The notes beneath the pieces were generated by a model, which did no database searches, was not told the origin of the DNA, and saw only the letters and a list, made by a program, of their open reading frames with translations. A DNA stretch of 64,000 nucleotides from Adiantum capillus-veneris. Taxonomy: Eukaryota; Streptophyta; Polypodiopsida; Polypodiales; Pteridaceae. Every line of letters starts with the position of its first letter. The first letter of the stretch is position 1. The position numbers and the translations under genes were made by a program. The DNA is taken from contig CM043946.1 of the NCBI GenBank assembly GCA_014529385.2, forward strand, positions 37,894,058 through 37,958,057, in the 5' to 3' direction. This document shows positions 53,544-64,000 of the stretch, piece by piece.

Positions 53544-56215
53544 AGCGGGACTATGGTAGTACAAATGAGGAAAAGTTCTTGCAAAGAGGAGCTTTCTCTT
53601 CGGGGTTTTTGGGGTTAACATCTGAAGGTTCAGTATCTTTAAAAAAATTTAATGATTTGCCAAAGTGGGAAAAACAGTATGTTTCAGGTATCCAAAGTGA
53701 ATTGTAGGGTTGTGATGTGCTTGAATCAGATGATGTGATTTCAAGAATCTTTGAAGAGGTATCTTATGTAGATACTATGTCAAAGCTTGAGGAGAAAGCG
53801 GAACTGAAGTGGTTAAGGTCCATTCAATGGACATGTATGATGAGTTAAGTATATATGAAGCACTTATGCATATTGAGGATGATTCAGGTGAAACTGTTGA
53901 AGCACATGTAGAGACAAAATACAAGATTGTTGCAAAGAAAGTAAGGCCAGTGGCTACACCGCTGCTAGAAGGAAGTCATGGAATGATCAAGGAGGCTTCT
54001 CGACAGCCTATACTCAGGGATCGAGAGAACATAGGGCATAAGTTTACTAAGGAGACACTGCAACAGCTGAAGGTTGGAGGAGAAGGTTTCCTCAATGAAG
54101 AGGAGATCAAATGTTTTCAAGGTATGCTCAACAAACATGGTAAAGCTTTCCCCATTGAGCCAAGTGAGATTGGGTGTGTGGATCCAAGTGTTGTTTCACC
54201 AATGGTTATTTTCACTGTTCCACACATGCCATGGAGCTTGCATCCTATTCTAGTTCCTAAAGCTCACTTGCCAAATCTTATCAATTTACGTAATGAAAAT
54301 ATTCAAATGGGAATTTTGGAGCCTTCATGTGATCCGTATTCTAATCGATGGTTTACTGTTCCTAAGAAAAATGGTACATTAAGGTTCATTCAGGATATGC
54401 AACCAGTTAACAAGGTAACAATCCGCAATGTGGGTACTGGCCCAATTGTGGATGAATTTGTTGCGGCCTTTGCAGGTAGATCTGTTTATTTAATGGGTGA
54501 TATTTATTCAGGATATGATCAATTCCAGTTAGCTTTGCAGAGTAGGGATCTTACTACAATGCGTACTCCTCTTGGTTTGGTGAGGATGTTCACTCTGCCA
54601 AGGGTGCTACTAATTTAGTAGCTCATATGATGAACGACATGAATAAGGTATTAAGGGACTTTATCCCACATATTAATATGCCTTTCATTGATGATCTACC
54701 AATTAAGGGCTTTGAAGAAGGCTCAAAAGATGAAGCAAAAGACCAGAGGGGGTGCTGACAGTTTGTTGCTCAACACATTGCTAATTGTGATGCTATTTTA
54801 ACGAGGCTTGAAGAAGTTAACTTAACACTTTCAAGTCAAAAATCAATTTTTAGTGCTAAGGAGGTCTTAATTGTGGGACATATGTGGAGTTCTAAAGGTA
54901 GAAGGCCAAGTCCAGCAAAAGTCGAAGCAATCCAAAAGATGAAGGAAACATGTTCTTCGATTACTGAGGTTCTTCGATTCTTAGGCGCATGTGTGTTCTA
55001 TCTTATTTAGCTGCCACACTTTGCTCATGTTGCAGAGGTGCTGTATCAATTGCTACAAAAGGTAAAAGGTTAGTTTGGGAAGAAATTGACATACGAGCTA
55101 TCAAGAAATTAAAGAAGATGCTTTTTGAGGCTCCGACCTTGAGGAAAGTTGATAATAAATGTGACAGGCCAGTTATTTTAACAATTGACACTAGCCCGAC
55201 GGGTATTGGATGGGCTATAGGTCAAGATGATGTTGAAGGACACAGGTATGTAGTGAGATTTGGAGCCAAGGTGATCAATGCTCATCAACGAGGATATCCA
55301 CAGGTTAAGAGGAAACTTCGGGGCATTGCTACGGCTCTAAGGACCGATAAAGAATACTTTATTGGAGCTTCTGTTGTGGTAGAGACAGATTGCTTGCCAT
55401 TAATAGGGATGATTGAAAACTGCTCTACTCCGGACATTTCCATACTACGATGGATATCCTATATTAAGTCTCTTAACTCTGAATTTTGTCATATTGCAGG
55501 TAGAGATAATCATGGTGCAGATATGTTATCAAGAGCCAGGTTTGAAGATGAAGAAGAGATACTGACCACGAGTGATGATGTTGGCTTGAAGTTCTACACG
55601 TCTTCTTATCAACATGCCAACTGTGGTAATATTGCTCATGTTTTTGAAGTATTATTTGAAGAGTTTTATGATGGAGAGTGGCTTAGGGTTGGCCGCTACC
55701 TAAGTACTCTCACTAGACAAGAAGAATGGAGTGACCAAGATTTTAAGAAGATCAAGAAAAAGGCCTATGGCTATTTCCTGAAAGACGGACATTTATGGAA
55801 GCAACCGAAGCGCCCAGGTGGGGTACCACAACAAATTATTTGCGACAAAGCAACTCAACAACAGGTGATCAAAGAGTTTCATGAAAGTCTATGGGCTAGA
55901 CACAGAGGAGTCTGGGAAACCTTTGTCAAGATTAAAGACCCGTATTGGTGGAGAGGTATGTACAAAGATGTGGTTCAATTTGTGGAATTATGTTTAATAT
56001 GTCAACAATACTCTAATGTGCGACATCGAGATGGATTGCATCCCACCTATCCACTAGCTATGCACTACAAGTGGGTGGTGGACCTTATTACAATGCCAGT
56101 AGGAGTGTGGCATATGAGATATACTGCTCTTGCTAGGGAAGATCTTACTAAACAGGTTGAAGGCAGAGCTTTGCGTAGCAAAGCTAACAGTTCCGTATGC
56201 AATCTTGCTTGTGAG
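53543..56215 (+). pseudogene. pol: Copy C RT-RNase H-integrase remnant, cut by E4
   Basis: Starts in the -1 frame over the gag stop. RT (MQPVNKVTIRNVGTGPIVDEF, GDIYSGYDQFQL) runs to about 54600, where one base is lost at LP(K/Q)GATN; FIDDLPIKG follows in the next frame. Stops near 54756 and 55008 replace Arg and Trp codons. RNase H and the zinc part of integrase (HESLWARH, CLICQ) are open from 54989 to about 56200. The protein ends shortly after the first integrase Asp region, where homology to copy B stops at about 56210-56216; the E4 LTR begins there. Confidence 0.8.
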
Positions 56216-57287
56216 GAAAGCTTTTCCATGCATGGGAACCCCCCCATATATTTTTGCCCTTTTATCAAAATATTTCCCATTATATAAGTTACTTTTGATT
56301 TTTTCTTCCTTTTTCACAAACGTTTTAGCCTTTATTAAATAAATAATACTTATGCTAATCAATCACGATGTAGCATAATAAGTAAGCTTTCTTTGTTGAT
56401 CTCTCTTTTGACCTTAAAAATATTAAATATATATATTCTAGTATTTTCTAATATATTTTTTTCATGTATGTATATTATTCCACTCTACCAAATATTTTAT
56501 TCACTAGTTTTCATTTTCAAACCTCAACCCCACTTTCAAATTTCAATAATACCTCCATCTAGATGATTGCCAATCTTTTCAACACTCTAGGTCATGTTTT
56601 CATACACATGAAGGAGCTTACACTTGAAGGCAAGAGAGAAGTCCACTCAAAGGGGACCACCAAAAGACTTTTGCAGCCACAAATAATACATTATTTGGCT
56701 GAATTTTTTAAGTAAAGAAGAACCCCGAATCTGAAGAAGCGTTCAACATGAAAGATGTAGCTCGTGATCTCCACTTTTAGCTCAAATTTTTTCAAAATTT
56801 TTGGAGTTATGAACACGGAGATATGATTTTTGTAGTGGACCCCATTTTTCTCGTGTAATGGTGACACAGGCCATCCGCACTTCTCTTCCTTCTAGAATGG
56901 CTATGGTTCTACAAGTCTTCAAGCATGATTAAAAGAGACAAGGCTCTTTTAATGAAGTCTTGGCTAGTCTAGAGTAATTCTATCACCATTTTTGGAGGAT
57001 CCATCCTCATCAACAAATATCCACCTTCGACAACCTCTCTTATAATTTTCTTACCTCTCTCTTCTCTCCCTAATAAGCTTATGTCTATCCAAAGCTAGAC
57101 TATTGTAAGTATTTCCTATCCTCTACATCCTACCCACATTCTCTCTTTTTCTCTCTCTATTGAATCTGGTATTTTAAATAATGAGGAGACAAGATGGGAG
57201 CCGCAGTCACATGCACCCCATTTTCCTAGTCACCAAAGTGGGACACTCACCTCAAATAGAAATATTGCTAAATCCTTCTCTCCTTCC

Positions 57288-57296
57288 CTATATAAG
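57288..57296 (+). promoter_or_regulatory. TATA box of E4 LTR
   Basis: CTATATAAGGAGG, about 850 nt before the LTR end. Confidence 0.55.
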
Positions 57297-57731
57297 GAGG
57301 CCATGAGAGCTCACTTGTGGGGGGAGAACACACACACACACACACACCTATCCATACACACTCTTGTGCTACATGCTTGTAGCATGAACCCTAATCACAT
57401 AATCACAACACCATCATCATCACCATCACCATGCACAAAAGATGAGCACCACACCTCCACACCACTTGTAATTAAGGGTTGAAGGCACAATTTCAAGAAG
57501 AAGAAGGGTGGACACACTCATGATATTCCTCTCCATCAACTCCCATCTCTCCATTATGCCTCCTATGATCTTGTTCCCTTCTCATTTTCCTGCTATACGC
57601 TACCTATTGTATTCATCTTTTGCAAGCAATCAACACACTGCATCTTGGTGCCATACTTTGTGTCGCTTTGGATACGTCTCATTGTGAGTATGGTATATTC
57701 TTGTTCCTTGCCATTTTTTTTCCGGCTTATG

Positions 57732-57831
57732 TTAAGGTGTGCGGATTCGCCACCACACACACACACTCTCTCTCCCTCTCATATTCCTATCATCTTGCTA
57801 CTTCCATCTTAAGGTGTGCGGATTCGCCACC
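57732..57831. repeat. 23-bp direct repeat in E4 LTR
   Basis: Identical 23-bp copies at 57732-57754 and 57809-57831 (core AAGGTGTGCGGATTCGCC), 77 bp apart, near the LTR 3' end. Possible regulatory element or local duplication. Confidence 0.85.
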
Positions 57832-58142
57832 TTTTGTATGAGAAGTGAGCATACTTGCATGTATCCCTGACCTCGTTATCTTCCTTACTACATGCACACG
57901 TAGCGAGCCCATTCTCACTCACTCACCACTCCTCTCACCTTATTCTCCGACCACCCCATTCCACATTTGGGCGTGGATCTTGAAATTGTTTTCCATGCAT
58001 GCTTCATTGTGTATATGTATGCGTCCTAGCCGCATATCTTGCTAGGTGGTGCCCCTATTGTGTATTCCCCATGATGAGGCCCTTGTGCATAGTCTTGGTG
58101 TAGAGGCCACCGGGTCTATTTTTTTCACTTCCGCCTCTCATT

Positions 58143-58160
58143 TGGTGCCCCCACTGAGGA
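58143..58160 (+). other. Primer-binding site of E4
   Basis: TGGTGCCCCCACTGAGGA two bases after the LTR; identical to E2. tRNA not identified. Confidence 0.7.
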
Positions 58161-58216
58161 GGGCTCTTGAAACCCTTCAGTTTACAAGACTGAAAACCCT
58201 AAACTATTATGAATGG

Positions 58217-58372
58217 ATGAATGAGTATGAAGGATTTTTTAACTGGACGACAGAAGAAGAAGAGCTCCAAGCACAACTAGACAAACTCCGCATCTCCATC
58301 GAAGCTCGAGTGCGAGGCGTAACGGTAATCGATTTGAAGTGGGAGAGTCAACCAACGCGCCAAACCCAGTAG
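58217..58372 (+). CDS. E4 short leader ORF
   Basis: 51 codons from MNEYEGFFNW, with an acidic coiled-coil-like stretch (TTEEEELQAQLDKLRIS). The frame is open further upstream, through the primer site. It is in the place held by ORF A in E1 but is not visibly related. Weak coding evidence. Confidence 0.35.
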   Translation: MNEYEGFFNWTTEEEELQAQLDKLRISIEARVRGVTVIDLKWESQPTRQTQ

Positions 58373-58585
58373 ATATACATAGGCCAAGTTCCAAGAAGAA
58401 AAAGGAGAAGGTGGAAACCATGTCCGCAACCTACAACCAACCAACAACAACAAAATGGAAGGAGCTCTGCACAATAGAGAATCAACACTATTCTACTTTG
58501 AGAATCGGGTAACTCAAGTCACCGAGGGAAGAACACCACCCTCTCCTACAAGCTTGGACAATGACTAAGCACCTCTAAGCTTCAC

Positions 58586-58804
58586 ATGAATCAAGACAAC
58601 CTACCTCAAGGCAGATCACACATACCAACACGTGTACGCTCAATCAAGGTAATATTGGACTTGAAGATTCACTACCAGCACGTCATTGACACCATGCCGG
58701 GTGGGGAGCGGTTTTTTGAGGTTCTGGCATCAGATCAGCCATTTGTTTTACCTTTGGTACAAGGCAATGTACCGTTTGAAGTTTTAATCTATGTCCTAGT
58801 ATAA
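58586..58804 (+). CDS. Leader small ORF, diverged member (E4)
   Basis: 72 codons starting MNQDNLPQGR, ending 82 nt before the gag ATG at 58887. The pattern matches the b/c family: RSIKVIL.LKIHYQ, GGERFFEVLAS, QPFVLPLV, then VPFEVLIYVLV. Same length, same place, low identity, so it is the strongest sign that the family is under selection rather than copied passively. Only one copy in this leader. Confidence 0.62.
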   Translation: MNQDNLPQGRSHIPTRVRSIKVILDLKIHYQHVIDTMPGGERFFEVLASDQPFVLPLVQGNVPFEVLIYVLV

Positions 58805-58886
58805 TAGGGTATACACGCCTCCTTGTAAAGAAGAAAAAAATTTTGCAAGTTAAGAAGTTTGTCTTTCTAGCTCTCTCTCAGTAATC

Positions 58887-61800
58887 ATGGCAAGTGTAGC
58901 ATTTCCAACCTTTACTGGTAAGGTGGGCGAGGATGCTGCAGACTTTCTAGACAACTTGGAAATAGCATGTGTCATCTCTGCGAGAGATGATGATGCTTCG
59001 GGCTTGCGCATCTTCCCACTTCTAATGAAGGTGGAGGCAAGATCATGGTACAATGCCTTGGCACAAGAAACCAAGGAACGGTGGGACTTATTAAGGGCAG
59101 CCTTTGTCAAGCGTTTTGGAGAGGGCACAACATCAGAGAAGCTATGGAAATTGTTGACAGAGTTGAAGCAGGACAGTATGCTGGAATACGCATCATATGA
59201 GTCAAAGTTTGTAGATTTATGGGGGCGATGGGTTGCATCGCTAAGAGAGGATGACAGGGCACCTGATTTCCTAAAGAAGGATCGGTTTGTGGTTGGGTTA
59301 TGGCCAACTCTTAAAGAGAAGGTGAAGGGAAGGTTTCCTGCTACGTATGAGCTAGCAGTTGAAGTGGCCCGCCTTAAAGACAAGAATTTGCGCCTACAAG
59401 CCAGGGATATCGATGGAGAGGAAGCCGTTAGGACCCCACCACCTCTAGCACCACCTACAACAGTCGCCCAGAGGATTCAACCACAAGAACCAATTGAAGA
59501 TCAGCAAGACCTGCTCAACCGAATCACCAATCAACTTGAGAATCTCTCAGTCCATTTGATACAATAAGGGCATGCACACAATCGCAACCAAGAGCAAAGG
59601 AGAGGACAACGAAGGCAAAACCAAGAATACCACTGCTACAATTGTGGGGAGGATGGTCATGGCATGTACTACTGTCCACAACCAAGGAGGCAAAATTTCA
59701 ACAGAGGAGCCAGACAAAACTAGGTTTCACCACCGAGAGCAAGACCACCACCACCGAGGGCACCACGACAAGCACCACCCGTGCAAATCTTACAACCACC
59801 GATTCAACCACAACCACCACCACCACCACCACAACTTCTCATTCCACCCTTACCCCCACCACCAGTTGGCAATCAAACAGTAAGCGTCATCAGTCTTGAA
59901 GGTAAGGGAAAGGAGAAAGTGGAGGAGGATAAGACCAAGGTTAAAGGAGTAGATGCCATTGGGGTAAAACGCGCTAGGCATGGTGAATCTTCTCAAAAGG
60001 AAGAAAATATGAAGAATAAAGGGGAATCTAGCAAAAAGCCGTCCAAGTCACGACGTAAAATTGACATTGTAGATTTCTCTTTGGGTGAATGTTCTAAACC
60101 ATATGATTTGGTTCAAGATGTTTCTGTGCAGGGCCCAAAAATCACCTGGCCCCAGTTACTCCACCTAGCACCTAGGGTGAGGAGACAATGGACAAAGATG
60201 GTTAACACGAGGCGACCAAAGCCAAAGATAGCTGGGGCTATCTCCGGGAGGAATCTAGACGACATACTACCAGTGATGGATGCTTACATCAAACGGCAAC
60301 ACATCTCCAATATCTACATCGATGGTGGCGCACAAATATGCGTCATGAGTGAAAAAATGATGCACCGTTTGGGTTTAGAGGTGAGTCGGCCGGCACCATG
60401 CCGAGCCAAAATGGCAAATAATTTAAAAGTTCAATGTGTTGGTGTCATAAATGCAGTTAGGATAAAGGCATTCAACACCGAGGTAGATGTGGACATCTTT
60501 ATCATGCCACACAAAGGGGAGGGCTATCCTATCATTCTAGGGAGGCCTTGGCTTATGGCTATGAGAGCTAAGCAGGACTGGGACACCAGCATAATCCAGA
60601 TGAAGGATGCAAAAGGAAGGCCAATACTTTATGACATGAAGATAGGTCAACAGCGCGACATGGATCTAGAAACCTCTGAGGATGAGTTTTCTAGTGGTGA
60701 CTCTTCAACCACTTCAGAGGAGGAGTCAACACTGAGTGAAGAAAGTGACAGTAGCATTGAGGTGATGGGGATCATTCTCAAGGACCCTAAGAAGATGGAG
60801 CAACCTGATGCCCCATCATCAAGCCAGGGGGAGACACCAGGTATACAACCTCTAGTAGAAGCAAGTAAGCTACATCAAATGCTCTCTAGTGAGTTGTGTG
60901 GGAAGGAGCGTGAAGATTATATTTTGATGCTAAGTAATTTTACCACATTGTTCATTGATGAATATGATAAAATCACTGGCATCATAGTAGTTCAACATCA
61001 CATTAAGCTCAAGGAGGGAAGTAAACCTATAGTGCAGAAGCTCAGGCGGCTAGGAGTAATTCAACAAGACGCCCTACTCAAAGAGGTGAGGAAATTGCTA
61101 GAAGCCGGTTTTATCTATCCTGTTGAAGACTCAGAGTGGGTTTCTCTAGTGGTAGTCACACCAAAGAAGAATGGTAAGTGGAGGGTTTGTGTTGATTACA
61201 AGCCGCTTAATGCAGCCACAAAAAGGGACCATTTTCCTCTTCCTTTTCAAGATGAAATACTCAATGAGGTAGCAGGACATGAGCGCTACACGGTATGTGA
61301 TGGCTACTCAGGCTACTTCCAAATTAGCATCGCTGAAGAAGATCAAAAGAAGACAACCTTCATCACACCATGGGGATGTTTTGCTTACAAAGTTATGCCT
61401 TTTGGTCTCACTAATGCTCCAGCCACTTTTTAGCGATATGTGACATTTGTTTTTCAGCCATTCTTTGGAAAATCAATCCGTGTTTTTATTGATGACTTTT
61501 GCATCTATAGCTCTCGCTCTCTTCGTTTGGAGAAAGTTTATGAAGTTCTAGCTAGGCTACAAGCTTTGGGTGGCCAACTCAATGTGGAGAAATGCCACAT
61601 TGGTGAAAGCAAGGTTACTCTTCTTGGGCATGTGATCTCGGCCAACGGCATTGAAGCTGACCCAAGCAAGGTTCAAGCCTTGGTGGCTTGGACCTCTCCC
61701 ACCACAACAAAGCAATTGGTCTCTTTTCTTCAAAAGGTGAGGTATTTGAGTAGGTTCATTCACTTGCTCTCCCAAGTGGTTCTCCCTTTACAACAAGTTA

Positions 61801-64000
61801 CCCATCAAGAGATCTTCACTTGGAGTGAAGAAAATGAACAACAATTCAGTGAGGTAAAACAAATTCTAGCTTCACTTCCCACCATAGCACCTCCAAAGTG
61901 GGACGAGCCATTTTATGTAAACCCTAGTGTGGGCAATGAAACACTTGGGGCTATATTGATGCAAAAGGATCCTCAAACTTCTTTCATGCGTCCTATCTAC
62001 TTCTCTAGTCGAATGATGACCCCATCAGAAAAGGGATACACGGTAGTGGAGCACATGGTGCTTGCATTAATGTTTGCTACCGCCAAATTTCACTCTTATT
62101 TATTGTCTAGACCATTCATAATCTTAACAATGGAAGAAGTATTTCCTTATGTAATGCAGCACATGGATGTTTCTTCTAGGATTTCCAAATGGCTCACAAG
62201 GCTACAAGAGTTTGACTACACAATGCAAGTGGAGAACTCCACAAGGGCCATTCTAGGAGGTATTCTCACTCATCGCCACTATGAAAAGAAGCTAAAGATA
62301 AAGCCAAATGATCATGATATTACACATGTGCTGGAAGTCCCTAAGGTAGAGGAGGCTCACTCTCTTTTCTTTGATGGAGCCTACAAGAGGAAAGTGGACA
62401 AAGCTGCAGCAGGCATTGTCATCTTCAACGAACAAGGGGACAAGGTTTCCTCCATTGGGAATCTCTTGGATTCTCACTCTAACAATGAGGCAGAATATGC
62501 AGCTTTAACTCTTGGGTTAGAGTGGTGTGTCACACAGGGCATTCAACGGTTAAATGTATTTGGTGATGCCATGCTTTTAATAAAACAAATACAAGGAACT
62601 TGGGCTTGTAAAAATCATATCTTGCTAGGCCATTTGCGCAAAGTCAAGGAACTTTTAGGGAAATTTCAAGTTGTACAATTACATCATGTCCCTCGAGCAA
62701 AAAATCAAGAAGCAGATGCTCTAGCTAGAGAGAAGTTGCAAGATGTTTCAGTGGTGGGTGCTATCAAGTTGAAGCTGCCTCTCTTCCAAGGTAGCGATGC
62801 TATGCCTGACATCATGAGTTTCTTGGACACAGGAGAGTGTCCTAAGGATCTTACTAAGGGCCAAAAGCAGTGGCTTGTGTGCAAGGCAACAAAATACCGC
62901 CTTATCAATGACGACCTCTACTGCAAGGGTAAGGATCAAATTCTTAGGCGTGTACCTCTCTCTAGAGAGATCACTGAAATCATTTCAAGTTTCCATGATG
63001 GTGTTTGCGGAGGAAACTTTGCACTTGACATCACTAGTAGAAAGATTCTACAAGTCGGGTTTGTATGGCCTAGTCTACATAGGGATGTGCATCATTGGTG
63101 TAAAACATGCAAGGAATGTCAAAAGGCAGGGGATAGGAGTCTCACATATGAGCCACAGACTCCTATAATCTCATATGGACCATTTGAGAAATGGGAAATT
63201 GATGCTATTGGGCCTTTGCCAAGGAGCCAATCAGGTAAATTTTATATCATCATGGGTGTGGACTACATGACCAGGTGGGCTGAAGCAGTTGCCACCACCC
63301 GGATTACAGCTAAGGAAGTGGCTAAGTTCGTATTTGAAAACATTTGTTGCCGTTTTGGCACTCCTCTTGAAATAATTTCTGACAGGGGACCAAGTTTTAG
63401 AGGAGACCTTGTAGGAGAGCTAATGGAGAAGTTAGCTATCTCACGAAGACACTCAACTCCCTACTATCCACAATGCAATGGTTTGGTGGAAAAGGTAAAT
63501 GGTATGATCTGCAAGATCATCACTAAGCATGTAAACAATCACAAAAGTGATTGGGACAAGCATCTTATGGCTGCACTTTGGGCTTATCGCACTTCATTTC
63601 GCACATCCCTTGGGTTCACACCATATCACTTGGTGTTTGGTAAGGAAGCCATTTTACCCATTGAAGTACAATTGGCTAGTCTCAGGGTGCTAGTTGGGCA
63701 GGTGGAATGTCCTAATGCTCATCTCCACAACCACATTCTTGATCTAGAGAGGCTTCAACTAGACAGAGAAGATGCTATCAACTATTATGTAGCACAGGCA
63801 GAGCAACGTCGACTTACCTTCAACAAGGGACTTAGGGCAAAAGGTCTCAAGAAAGGTATGTTGGTCCTACGGTATGATAACAGGTTTGACACTAGGAAGG
63901 ATAAAAAGTTTTCACCCAGATGGGAAGGGCCATTTGTCATTAGAAAGCGCTATGCCAATGGCAGTTACCGATTGATGGATGCAGATGGTAGGCTCCACAA
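58887..64000 (+). pseudogene. gag-pol: E4 Gag-Pol polyprotein (three in-frame stops, 3' end off window)
   Basis: One frame throughout, broken by TAA at 59565, TAG at 59721 and TAG at 61431. Gag starts MASVAFPTFTGKVGEDAADF. CCHC knuckle CYNCGEDGHGMYYC between the first two stops; a Pro/Gln-rich linker; protease with DGG (YIDGGAQICVMS) near 60318; RT with KNGKWRVCVDYKPLN and FIDDF; third stop replaces the Gln of the ATFQR motif. First RNase H lacks its first Asp (VNPS); second RNase H has FFDGAY, NNEAEY, FGDAMLL, NQEADALA. Integrase has D, D, E (EIDAIGP, SDRGP, GLVEKVNG) but its second zinc His is Asn (AAC, 63015-63017). GPF near the end. Close relative of E1. Confidence 0.88.

Larger units (their letters stand above)
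56216..58140 (+). repeat. E4 5' LTR
   Basis: Ends CACTTCCGCCTCTCA at 58140. TATA (CCTATATAAGGAGG) at 57288-57296, CA repeat near 57330, a 23-bp direct repeat (57732-57754 and 57809-57831), and the U5 motif GCTAGGTGGTGCCCC at 58041-58055. Start approximate. Confidence 0.7.
56216..64000 (+). mobile_element. E4: Tat-like Ty3/gypsy element (runs off window)
   Basis: 5' LTR to 58140, primer site, short leader ORF, one small leader ORF, then a gag-pol frame that is still open at the window end apart from three earlier stops. Inserted into the integrase of copy C. The 3' LTR and target duplication are outside the window, so the LTR start (about 56210-56240) is estimated from loss of homology to family-B integrase. 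Confidence 0.85.

Noticed and set aside
57725-57840. Spaced direct repeats that might suggest a CRISPR array
   Set aside because: Only two copies, inside an LTR of a plant retrotransposon.
1-64000. tRNA, rRNA or intact host protein genes
   Set aside because: None recognised on either strand; all long frames belong to retrotransposons.

Overview
This window looks like a stretch of plant nuclear genome made almost entirely of nested LTR retrotransposons. No intact host gene was found. The plant assignment rests on Ty3/gypsy polyproteins of the Tat type (two RNase H domains before integrase), degraded Ty1/copia pieces, and a decayed pentatricopeptide-repeat (PPR) fragment. The clade cannot be fixed from sequence alone. 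A second gypsy family whose RT/RNase H signatures remind me of basidiomycete elements makes me lean, weakly, toward a non-seed plant.

Layout. (1) 1-23.45 kb: a decayed gypsy element (family B, copy A, + strand) is split by a Tat-like element E1 (2514-20477, - strand), which is itself split by a second Tat-like element E2 (9831-18641, - strand). Both junctions carry 4-bp target duplications. (2) 23.45-27 kb: no recognisable gene; a minisatellite and copia-type LTR/primer-site debris. (3) 27-36 kb: Ty1/copia remnants on the - strand, two internal regions that appear to share one LTR, with a family-B solo LTR (27577-29601) inserted. (4) 36288-37719: a solo LTR of the E1 family. (5) 38138-48168: a nearly complete family-B element (copy B, - strand). 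(6) 48.2-51 kb: debris including PPR fragments. (7) 51-56.2 kb: decayed family-B relative (copy C, + strand), truncated in integrase by a fourth element. (8) 56.2-64 kb: Tat-like element E4 (+ strand) running off the window.

Most interesting: a family of small proteins (69-72 codons, two sub-types called b and c here) sits directly upstream of gag in E1, E2, E4 and family B. In the Tat-like elements the small ORFs lie between the primer-binding site and gag. In family B they lie inside the LTR, downstream of its TATA box, and overlap by ATGA. So two unrelated gypsy lineages carry the same leader module. E1 also has a 167-codon leader ORF that reads in frame across the E2 insertion point once E2 is removed.

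How the parts would work: each LTR has a TATA box and would start a genomic RNA whose leader encodes the small ORFs, then Gag (CCHC knuckle), aspartic protease, RT, RNase H and integrase. In family B, gag-protease ends at a stop present in all three copies, and RT-RNaseH-integrase follows in the -1 frame. E1 gag-pol is one long frame with an early stop. E2 has lost everything after RT and is probably non-autonomous.
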